Below, piece by piece: positions 1-5,063 of a stretch of 5,063 nucleotides of DNA. This DNA is from Methylophilaceae bacterium UBA5127 (GTDB lineage Bacteria > Pseudomonadota > Gammaproteobacteria > Burkholderiales > Methylophilaceae). Numbering within the stretch: position 1 is the stretch's first letter; every line of letters begins with the position of its first letter. Both the position numbers and the translations under genes were made by a program. The notes under the pieces were generated by a model, which was not told the DNA's origin, made no database searches, and was given only the letters and a program-made list of their open reading frames with translations. Location of the stretch: contig DHYP01000030.1 in assembly GCA_002414145.1 (NCBI GenBank), positions 32,613 to 37,675 of the forward strand. Reading direction: 5' to 3'.

Positions 1-95
1 ACTGCCATGACTTTAGCATTAGGGGCATATGACCTCACCACCTTAAGATTGTGTCTTAAGGCTTGCTGAGAAATGGTCGCTAGAATTGGGCGCAT
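1..95 (-). CDS. alr: Alanine racemase, N-terminal fragment (runs off left edge)
   Basis: Alr is the PLP-dependent cytoplasmic enzyme that interconverts L- and D-alanine and supplies D-Ala for peptidoglycan. Only the first 31 codons are present. They read MRPILATISQQALRHN and continue to PNAKVMA, with two bases of the next codon (GT, Val). This matches the start of the Alr barrel domain, in which the ALRHNL and K-VAVVKANAYGHG motifs are typical. The PLP-binding lysine of VVKANAYGHG should fall two residues beyond the window edge and cannot be checked. The ATG at 95-93 is the only start available, because an in-frame TAG sits at 116-114. The Shine-Dalgarno is weak (GAGA about 14 bases upstream). 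The gene lies 34 bp after dnaB on the same strand, a pairing common in gamma- and betaproteobacteria, and no terminator is seen between them, so cotranscription is likely. Confidence 0.93.
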   Translation of the reverse strand, partial: MRPILATISQQALRHNLKVVRSYAPNAKVMA

Positions 96-129
96 GCGTT
101 GATTAAAATGTCTCTAGATACGATTCAAA

Positions 130-1512
130 CTAATGTTCATCAGGCATATATCCTGCATTAGCGTGGTTTTCAAAGCGCGTATTAGCGCCAATAAAGGTGA
201 GGCGTACGCGACCGATTGGACCATTACGTTGTTTGCCAATAATAATCTCCGCAGTGCCTTTGTCCGTACTATCTGGATTGTAGACTTCATCGCGATAAAT
301 AAATAAAATCAGATCGGCATCTTGTTCAATCGCGCCAGATTCGCGTAAATCACTCATGACGGGGCGTTTGTCTGGCCGCTGTTCTACGCTTCTGTTTAAT
401 TGTGAAAGCGCGATCACAGGGACATCCAGCTCTTTAGCCAGTGCTTTAAGGGAGCGTGAAATTTCAGAAATTTCTGTTGCCCGATTTTCGCCCTGCTTAC
501 CAGCTGGCGCAGCCATCAGCTGTAAGTAATCAATAACAATTAAACCCAATTTACCTGTTTGGCGATGTAGTCGACGTGCGCGTGCACGCACATCAAAACT
601 GCTGAGCCCTGCACCTTCATCAATAAAAATAGGGGCTTCGTTCAACTTACCTAAGGCGGTTGTCAGTTTTTCCCAATCTTCATCTTCCAGCCGCCCTGTA
701 CGCATGCGGTGCTGATCCAACCGCCCAACAGAACCAATCATACGCATAGCAAGCTGCGTAGAGGCCATCTCCATAGAGAACACAGCCACTGGTAAACCAG
801 TATCTAGCGCAACGTTTTCTGCAATATTGAGTGAAAATGCTGTTTTACCCATAGACGGGCGTCCGGCAACGATGACTAAATCTCCAGGCTGCAAACCTGA
901 AGTCATTGAATCTAAGTCTGAAAACCCTGTAGGTATACCCGTTACGTCACTTTGACTATCCCGAGAAAAAAGCATATCGATGCGCTCCGCCACTTGGGGC
1001 AAAAGCTCTTTAATATCCTGAAAACCCTGACTGCTTTTTTGACCGCCTTCTGCAATCTGAAAAATCTTGGCTTCCGCCTCGTCCAGCAATTGTTGCGCAT
1101 CGCGACCATTCGGATTATAAGCGCTCTCTGCGATATCCGAACCCACAGATACCAGCTGACGCATCACTGCACGCTCGCGCACAATTTCAGCATAACGGCG
1201 GATATTGGCAGCTGTTGGCGTATTTTGGGCAAGTGCTCCCAGATAGGCAATGCCGCCGATGGATGAAAGTTCAGCTGTATTTTCTAAAGACTCTGCAACC
1301 GTCACAATATCAGCGGGACGATTACGTTCAATTAATTTTGCAATATGCTGGAATATGGTTTTATGATCATGCTGATAAAAATCAGCAGCGCTTAAAATAT
1401 CAGCGATTTTGTCTAATGCTTCATTTTCAAGCAAAAGCCCTCCAATCACAGATTGTTCTGCTTCAATGGAGTGTGGAGGAAGTTTAAGTGAATCTAATTG
1501 TTCGTCAGCCAT
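130..1512 (-). CDS. dnaB: Replicative DNA helicase DnaB
   Basis: DnaB is the hexameric ATP-dependent 5'-3' helicase that unwinds DNA at the chromosomal fork and recruits DnaG primase. From the ATG at 1512 it is 460 aa, a normal full length. The N-terminal primase-interacting domain begins with LPPHSIEAEQSVIGGLLL (about residues 12-28) and extends to about 160. The RecA-like domain follows, with Walker A GRPSMGKT (217-224), the catalytic glutamate in FSMEM (E248), Walker B LIVIDYLQLM (D328), the SQLNRSVEQRP / LRESGAIEQDAD motifs (about 370-400) and KQRNGPIGR with the arginine-finger region (about 427-435). No intein interrupts these motifs. An in-frame TTG at 1530 would add MGIIAA. I prefer the ATG because betaproteobacterial DnaB proteins usually begin near this point and the TTG lies upstream of a TATAAT. 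Neither start has a good Shine-Dalgarno. The usual upstream neighbour rplI is absent; a CDF transporter is there instead. alr follows after 34 bp. Confidence 0.97.
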   Translation of the reverse strand: MADEQLDSLKLPPHSIEAEQSVIGGLLLENEALDKIADILSAADFYQHDHKTIFQHIAKLIERNRPADIVTVAESLENTAELSSIGGIAYLGALAQNTPTAANIRRYAEIVRERAVMRQLVSVGSDIAESAYNPNGRDAQQLLDEAEAKIFQIAEGGQKSSQGFQDIKELLPQVAERIDMLFSRDSQSDVTGIPTGFSDLDSMTSGLQPGDLVIVAGRPSMGKTAFSLNIAENVALDTGLPVAVFSMEMASTQLAMRMIGSVGRLDQHRMRTGRLEDEDWEKLTTALGKLNEAPIFIDEGAGLSSFDVRARARRLHRQTGKLGLIVIDYLQLMAAPAGKQGENRATEISEISRSLKALAKELDVPVIALSQLNRSVEQRPDKRPVMSDLRESGAIEQDADLILFIYRDEVYNPDSTDKGTAEIIIGKQRNGPIGRVRLTFIGANTRFENHANAGYMPDEH

Positions 1513-1519
1513 AGCTGCG

Positions 1520-1525
1520 ATTATA
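1520..1525 (-). promoter_or_regulatory. Candidate -10 box for dnaB (leaderless)
   Basis: Reading leftward on the minus strand there is a perfect TATAAT followed by 7 bases (CGCAGCT) and then the dnaB ATG at 1512. A start of transcription 7-8 bases after the -10 would fall on or next to the A of the ATG, giving a leaderless message. At 16-18 bp spacing there is no good -35 hexamer (AATCTT, TAATCT or ATCTTT), and the extended -10 TGn is not present, so the promoter is only a candidate. Confidence 0.4.
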
Positions 1526-1531
1526 CCCAAG

Positions 1532-1550
1532 TTAATCTACAAAAGATTAA
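1532..1550. repeat. 7-bp inverted repeat upstream of dnaB
   Basis: The arms are TTAATCT and AGATTAA with a 5-base spacer (ACAAA). It lies just upstream of the TATAAT, over the expected -35 area of the dnaB promoter, so it could be an operator. It is AT-rich and is not followed by a T-run on either strand, so it is unlikely to be an intrinsic terminator. A second imperfect palindrome, TTAGC-CT-GCTAA, lies next to it at 1554-1565. Confidence 0.35.
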
Positions 1551-1594
1551 ACCTTAGCCTGCTAAAACAAATCTGACATGCACCATGAGAAGTC

Positions 1595-1624
1595 AATATA
1601 GAATAAAAAATATTTAAGAAACAA
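1595..1624 (-). promoter_or_regulatory. Alternative promoter-like pair upstream of dnaB
   Basis: On the minus strand TTGTTT (1624-1619) and TATATT (1600-1595) are separated by 18 bp, a passable sigma70-like pair directly after the stop of the CDF gene. It would give dnaB an RNA leader of roughly 75-80 bases. The region is very AT-rich, so chance matches are expected. Readthrough from the CDF gene is a third possibility, since no convincing terminator separates them. Confidence 0.22.
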
Positions 1625-2800
1625 TCACTTAATAGAAATCATACAATAAAGTGATACCGCATTAAAATAGACATGTTGTTCTAGCTTCTTGATGATTTCA
1701 GCTTGCGCTTTAGCAAGCGAGGTTTTGTCTTTGAAATAATCATATGGAAGATACACTTCAGCTTCTGCCTTACCATCAAGGTAGTGAAAAATTACACGTT
1801 CGGGCTCGGGTAATCCTTCCAGCAAAGGCGCTAGCTGAATAAGTAACCCTTCGCGCGCTGGCATGATTAAGGCATTACTATCATGCTGAATATCATCCTC
1901 AAGATCCACATGTACTAATACATCAGATACCAACGGATGGCTTTTTAATACGCGTGCGCGTGCGCGTTCAGCAATACTATGCCCTTCAGACACGCTAATC
2001 CTCGGATTAACCAAGATGTGTGTGTCCACCAATGCGCGATGTGCCATGCGACGGGTACGCAATTCGTGCACACCAACAACACCAGCGGTATCCACTAAAG
2101 TTTGATGAATACTATCGACTTCCTCTATGGAGAGCCCAGCGTCAATTAACTCCTGAAAGGCATCCCACGCAAATACAATGCCCATACGTACAATCATAAA
2201 CCCAACTACGATGGCTGCCACCGCATCAGCAGACAAGAATCCTAGCAAATTACCGCCAATACCGATTGCTACGACCAGTGACGAAGCCGCATCCGAACGC
2301 GCATGCCAAGCATTTGCAATCAGCATGGGCGAGCGCAGCTGCTCCCCTACTTTGAGCATATATCGAAACAAACCTTCTTTAGCAACCAGCGCAATCAACG
2401 CGACTATCAGGGCAAGTGGTGCGACGGGTGGCAAACTTTCGATATGTTGCAACTTGATTGCCGCATTTGTCATGATTGCACCGCCAGTGACCGCCAGAAT
2501 GGCTCCTAAGGCAAATGATGCAGCTGTAGCTATGCGCCCGTGACCATAAGGATGCGCTTCATCTGGTGGATTTTTGCTGTGATGGCTCGCCACAAGCACT
2601 AAAAAATCACAAACCAGATCCGAGAGAGAGTGTATACCATCGGCAATCAGACTCTGTGAATGGGCAAAAAAACCAGCGATAATTTGAATCAACGTCAACA
2701 AAACATTGACGATGACACTGACCCATGTAGATCGGTTAGTCATGTGATGACGACGTGGGTCATCATAGGAAATATTTACAATATTTTTAGTTTTTTTCAT
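1625..2800 (-). CDS. Cation diffusion facilitator (CDF) metal transporter with C-terminal extension
   Basis: This is an inner-membrane proton-coupled exporter of divalent metals (Zn, Fe, Mn, Co or Cd by family). The 391-aa protein has six predicted membrane segments at about 25-47, 50-72, 92-114, 124-150, 160-185 and 188-212. Compared with E. coli YiiP/FieF, the transport site is H57-x3-D61 (HSLSD, TM2) plus H166-x3-D170 (HARSD, TM5), the HD/HD pattern typical of zinc-type CDFs rather than the DD of YiiP. Site-B-like ligands D80, H83 and H87 (HPYGHGR) are present. The cytoplasmic dimerisation domain (about 215-300) keeps H261, H274 and H297-x-D299. Residues about 313-391 extend past the usual ~300-aa end. 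The ATG at 2800 has only a weak GGA before it, and Met20 (2743) is a possible later start. The gene starts 39 bp after the kinase stop, with no terminator between. The metal cannot be assigned from sequence alone. Confidence 0.93.
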   Translation of the reverse strand: MKKTKNIVNISYDDPRRHHMTNRSTWVSVIVNVLLTLIQIIAGFFAHSQSLIADGIHSLSDLVCDFLVLVASHHSKNPPDEAHPYGHGRIATAASFALGAILAVTGGAIMTNAAIKLQHIESLPPVAPLALIVALIALVAKEGLFRYMLKVGEQLRSPMLIANAWHARSDAASSLVVAIGIGGNLLGFLSADAVAAIVVGFMIVRMGIVFAWDAFQELIDAGLSIEEVDSIHQTLVDTAGVVGVHELRTRRMAHRALVDTHILVNPRISVSEGHSIAERARARVLKSHPLVSDVLVHVDLEDDIQHDSNALIMPAREGLLIQLAPLLEGLPEPERVIFHYLDGKAEAEVYLPYDYFKDKTSLAKAQAEIIKKLEQHVYFNAVSLYCMISIK

Positions 2801-2838
2801 TATCCGATTTGATACGATAAGTAGAAGCTGAGGTCAGT

Positions 2839-2869
2839 ATTATAACGGCCAAACAACACTTACCAGCAA
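2839..2869 (-). promoter_or_regulatory. Candidate promoter for the CDF gene inside the kinase 3' end
   Basis: A perfect TATAAT (2844-2839) overlaps the kinase TAA stop on the minus strand. TTGCTG (2869-2864) lies upstream at a long 19-bp spacing. Transcription from here would begin near 2832 and give a leader of about 30 bases before the ATG at 2800. The -10 is perfect but the spacing is poor, so the CDF gene may be read from this promoter, from the operon upstream, or both. Confidence 0.28.
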
Positions 2870-4168
2870 ACCTGAACCTCTGTCGTTATCACTGAGTACA
2901 AGTGTTGCACCATGCAAATCAGCAATGCGTTTTACAATCGACAATCCTAAACCACTACCTTCTTCACCACTACCAGAAATACGATAAAAACGTTGCATTA
3001 CCTGCTCTCGTTCATCTTTTGGAATGCCTGGCCCAGTATCACGCACTTCTAACACGACACTTTGTCGGTCATACACTGAGACTGATACGCGCCCACCAAT
3101 CGGGGTATAGCGAATGGCATTGTCTAACAAATTACGCAGTAGTAAACTCAACTGAGCTTCATCCCCTAGCACAAGATGAGCGAAGCCTTCTTCTAATACT
3201 AAGTCGATTTGTTTAGTGTATGCCAATGGCTCAATCTCTGTGATTACCTGAATCGCTAAAGTACGCAAATCAACCGGCCGATGATTTACTGTTGTCGCTT
3301 CAGGATCAACTCTTGCTAAAATCAGCAATTGCTCTACCATTCTTGTGGCTCTATCAACCCCACTCAATAGGTTTTGTAATACTTTTTGTCGCGCTTCATT
3401 ATCAATAGTACGCATCGCAACTTGCGCCTGAATCTTAAGTGCAGCCAGCGGCGTACGCAATTCATGTGCTGCATCTGCTGTAAAGCGCTGCTCATTTTCA
3501 AACGCTTGTTGTAGCCTTGCAAACAGCTCATTTAGTGCCTGTATCAGCGGGAGCACCTCTTCTGGCACACCTGCTATCTCAACAGGTTGCAAGCGGTTTG
3601 CTTTTCGCTGCTCCACTTCTTGCTTAAGTTGTTGCAAGGGTTTTAAGCCAGCCCCAACACCTAGCCAAATAAGTACTGCCAATATTGGCAGAACAACAAA
3701 CGTGGGAAGTAGCATTTTAAATGTGATATGACGCGCTAAATACTCACGCCCGACCAAAGGTTCAGCCACCTGAATCATAAATTCATGTCTAGCATCCCAG
3801 CGTGTAAACACTCTCCATGACTGGCCATTGAGTGCAATCTCGCTATAACCTTCTTTATTGTCCGCCATCGCTGTTATCGGTGCTGCGGATGCACGCAATA
3901 ACAAACGCGAACCGCCCCATATTTGAAAAGCAAGTTTTTGCTCATACTCATGTGAAATTGACACTTCGCTTTCGCCATGCTCAATTTTTTCATGTATCTC
4001 ATGATGCGTAGTGCCAAGTAATACCTGAGCAGATTGCGCAAGTTGTGCATCAAATAATCGATCAATCTCATGCCTTGATTCAGTGTAAGTAAACCATGCT
4101 GAAATTAGCCAGACCAGACCTAAACCAGCCGAAAGCAATAACACGAGACGCAGACGTAAGGAACGCAT
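2840..4168 (-). CDS. QseC-like sensor histidine kinase
   Basis: This is an inner-membrane sensor kinase that autophosphorylates on histidine and transfers phosphate to the regulator encoded just upstream. The 442-aa protein has TM1 (about 8-28), a periplasmic region of about 120 residues resembling the 2CSK_N domain of QseC/TctE kinases (LFDAQLAQSAQVLL), TM2 (about 152-174) and a HAMP-like linker. The catalytic core follows: H-box FTADAAHELRTPLAAL with H235, N-box NLLDNAIRYTP with N350, G1 DTGPGIP (377-382), F-box RFYR, and G2 GSGLGLSIVKRIADLHG (from 404). All key residues are present. The ATG at 4168 shares its A with the regulator's TGA, so I prefer it to the in-frame TTG one codon earlier. 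The overlap implies translational coupling. The periplasmic part has a His/Glu-rich patch (residues 55-76). Many of its residues match E. coli QseC, but its signal may differ, so I give no symbol. Confidence 0.95.
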   Translation of the reverse strand: MRSLRLRLVLLLSAGLGLVWLISAWFTYTESRHEIDRLFDAQLAQSAQVLLGTTHHEIHEKIEHGESEVSISHEYEQKLAFQIWGGSRLLLRASAAPITAMADNKEGYSEIALNGQSWRVFTRWDARHEFMIQVAEPLVGREYLARHITFKMLLPTFVVLPILAVLIWLGVGAGLKPLQQLKQEVEQRKANRLQPVEIAGVPEEVLPLIQALNELFARLQQAFENEQRFTADAAHELRTPLAALKIQAQVAMRTIDNEARQKVLQNLLSGVDRATRMVEQLLILARVDPEATTVNHRPVDLRTLAIQVITEIEPLAYTKQIDLVLEEGFAHLVLGDEAQLSLLLRNLLDNAIRYTPIGGRVSVSVYDRQSVVLEVRDTGPGIPKDEREQVMQRFYRISGSGEEGSGLGLSIVKRIADLHGATLVLSDNDRGSGLLVSVVWPL

Positions 4169-4170
4169 CA
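4166..4170 (-). promoter_or_regulatory. TGATG stop/start overlap coupling regulator and kinase
   Basis: The regulator ends ...GCG ACT TGA and the kinase begins ATG CGT TCC, sharing one A. No separate Shine-Dalgarno of note precedes the kinase ATG. This arrangement usually means reinitiation by the terminating ribosome, which ties kinase synthesis to that of its partner. It also decides the kinase start over the TTG at 4171. Confidence 0.8.
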
Positions 4171-4836
4171 AGTCGCACGTTCCTTATCTATTACGTAGCC
4201 TACACCTCGTAGCGTACGAATTAACTCTGCCCCCAGCTTTTTGCGCAAATGATGCACATGCACTTCTACTGAGTTACTTTCCACCTCATCGCCCCAGCCA
4301 TAAAGATGCTGTTCTAGTTGCTCACGCGACTTCACTTGTCCAACATGCATCAACAATTCATGCAAAAGAGAAAACTCGCGCGATGTAAGCTCTACCAATC
4401 GACCATGCTTAGTCACCTCATGTGTGGTAGGTGTTAGCGCAATGTCACCATGCCGTATGGTCTGTGAAATCTGACCGAGGCTACGCCTAGATAGCGCATT
4501 CAAACGCGCCACAAGCTCATCCAAATCAAATGGTTTAACTAAATAATCATCTGCCCCAGCATTTAAACCTGCAACGCGATCAGTCAAGGTATCACGTGCT
4601 GTGAGCATCAATACTGGCAGTATTAATTTTTGTGCTCGTAGCCATTTAAGCAGCTCCATACCATTGAGCTTGGGTAATCCTATGTCTAAAACCAATAATG
4701 CATAAGTTTCCGTTTCTAAAGCAAGTTTTGCTGACAACCCATCCTGCACCCAATCGACAGCAAAGCCTGCTTGCTTTAAGCCAGCTTTAACGCCGTCCCC
4801 CAACAAATAATCATCTTCAACCAGTAAAACTCGCAT
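4168..4836 (-). CDS. QseB-like OmpR-family response regulator
   Basis: This is a cytoplasmic two-component transcription factor of 222 aa, the standard length. The receiver domain (1-115) has the acidic pocket E7-D8-D9, phospho-acceptor D51 (LVLDIGLP), switch T79 (MLTARD) and K101 (LVKPFD). The winged-helix DNA-binding domain (about 125-218) has LTSREFSLLHELL, the recognition-helix region VESNSVEVHVHHLRKKLG and the wing IRTLRGVGYVI. The order and wording are close to E. coli QseB (GADDYL-KPF, SN-VEVHVHHLR-KLG), though PmrA and TctD regulators are related. The ATG at 4836 begins the typical MRVLLVEDD. No Shine-Dalgarno is evident and the cytochrome stop is only 9 bp upstream, so translation is probably coupled to that gene. 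It probably controls its own operon, but the promoter would lie outside the window. Confidence 0.95.
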   Translation of the reverse strand: MRVLLVEDDYLLGDGVKAGLKQAGFAVDWVQDGLSAKLALETETYALLVLDIGLPKLNGMELLKWLRAQKLILPVLMLTARDTLTDRVAGLNAGADDYLVKPFDLDELVARLNALSRRSLGQISQTIRHGDIALTPTTHEVTKHGRLVELTSREFSLLHELLMHVGQVKSREQLEQHLYGWGDEVESNSVEVHVHHLRKKLGAELIRTLRGVGYVIDKERAT

Positions 4837-4845
4837 GAGTGAATA

Positions 4846-5063
4846 TTAGCGCGGAATTCTAATTTGCGACTCAGAAAAATCACCTTTATCCGCATTTTTA
4901 TGGCAAGCCATACAATTTGCAGCACTTCCGATACTTTTACGTTTAAATGTCGCTTTTGAGATTTCATCATGCTTACTTATAAAATAACGGGTCTCGCTGA
5001 TACGCAAGGGTACCGCACTACTTGGAATCGATTCATTCATGCGTTTAGAGCGACGATTGTCTT
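4846..5063 (-). CDS. Diheme cytochrome c (DHC family), C-terminal fragment (runs off right edge)
   Basis: The last 71 codons of a gene entering from the right are visible. The frame stays open to the edge (D-N-R-R-S-K-R before the ATG at 5040), so that Met is internal and not a start. The fragment reads SIPSSAVPLRISETRYF, then KHDEI, then a heme-binding CxxCH (NCMACHKNADKGDF) and ends IRIPR. This is the hallmark C-terminus of the DHC-type dihaem cytochrome c family, in which a first CxxCH (with a following AYPP-like stretch) lies further upstream, here outside the window. DHC proteins are periplasmic electron carriers that pass electrons to the oxygen-binding cytochrome SHP in known operons. 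The stop is 9 bp before the response regulator, indicating one operon. Family assignment is from remembered motif patterns and the remainder is unseen. Confidence 0.85.
   Translation of the reverse strand, partial: DNRRSKRMNESIPSSAVPLRISETRYFISKHDEISKATFKRKSIGSAANCMACHKNADKGDFSESQIRIPR

Noticed and set aside
844..861. Intein insertion at the dnaB Walker A, a frequent intein site
   Set aside because: GRPSMGKTAFSLN is continuous and the whole protein has a normal length of 460 aa.
952..1487. Plus-strand open frames of about 90-104 codons opposite dnaB
   Set aside because: They lie wholly antisense to a well-conserved dnaB, have no recognisable domain and look like mirror frames of it.
1602..1632. 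Possible intrinsic terminator after the CDF gene (TTAAG / CTTAA stem followed by a T-rich run on the minus strand)
   Set aside because: The stem is only 5 AT-rich pairs with a 9-base loop, too weak for a credible terminator.
2178..2543. Plus-strand open frame of 121 codons opposite the CDF gene
   Set aside because: It is antisense to membrane-segment codons. Its Ala/Thr/Pro-rich composition is what the complement of hydrophobic codons gives.
2902..3216. Plus-strand open frame opposite the kinase catalytic domain
   Set aside because: It overlaps the conserved N/G1/G2 boxes on the other strand and has no ribosome binding site or known motif.
4776..4970. Minus-strand frame of 64 codons spanning the cytochrome/regulator junction
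   Set aside because: It overlaps both the CxxCH-bearing cytochrome end and the regulator's EDD start in another frame, and its own product has no recognisable features.
4838..5040. Separate small cytochrome gene starting at the ATG at 5040
   Set aside because: The frame stays open upstream to the window edge with family-like residues (DNRRSKR), so the Met is internal to a longer gene.

Overview
All five substantial genes read on the minus strand, so in transcription order the window runs from its right edge to its left. Codon use and base composition look even throughout, with a moderate GC content judged by eye. There are no tRNA, rRNA, IS or CRISPR signatures. The protein sequences point to a betaproteobacterium. 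A Methylophilaceae-type methylotroph is my best guess (inference), because of the dnaB-alr neighbourhood, the style of the DnaB N-terminus, and a diheme cytochrome c next to a QseBC-like pair.

Right part (5063 to 2840): the C-terminal end of a diheme cytochrome c of the DHC family (one CxxCH visible, the rest outside the window) ends 9 bp before an OmpR/QseB-type response regulator. The regulator's TGA stop overlaps the ATG of a QseC-type sensor kinase (TGATG). These three genes look like one operon. DHC is known from other proteobacteria as a partner of the oxygen-binding cytochrome SHP and a membrane diheme cytochrome b, in operons that often carry a sensor kinase and response regulator. 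The missing partners would be expected just right of the window.

Middle (2800 to 1625): a cation diffusion facilitator (CDF) metal exporter with an intact HxxxD/HxxxD transport site and an extra C-terminal segment of about 80 residues. It lies 39 bp after the kinase gene and may be cotranscribed or have its own promoter. The kinase's periplasmic sensor region has a His/Glu-rich patch with four glutamates spaced every third residue, which raises the possibility that the pair senses a metal and that the exporter is part of its output.

Left part (1624 to 1): a 112-bp spacer holding promoter-like elements and a short inverted repeat, then the replicative helicase gene dnaB, then the first 31 codons of alr (alanine racemase), running off the left edge. 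A consensus TATAAT lies only 7 bp before the preferred dnaB ATG, which suggests a leaderless transcript.

Nothing in the window is clearly a wholly new system. The most interesting points are the implied SHP/DHC operon, the possible metal-sensor/exporter link, the extended CDF protein and the candidate leaderless dnaB start.
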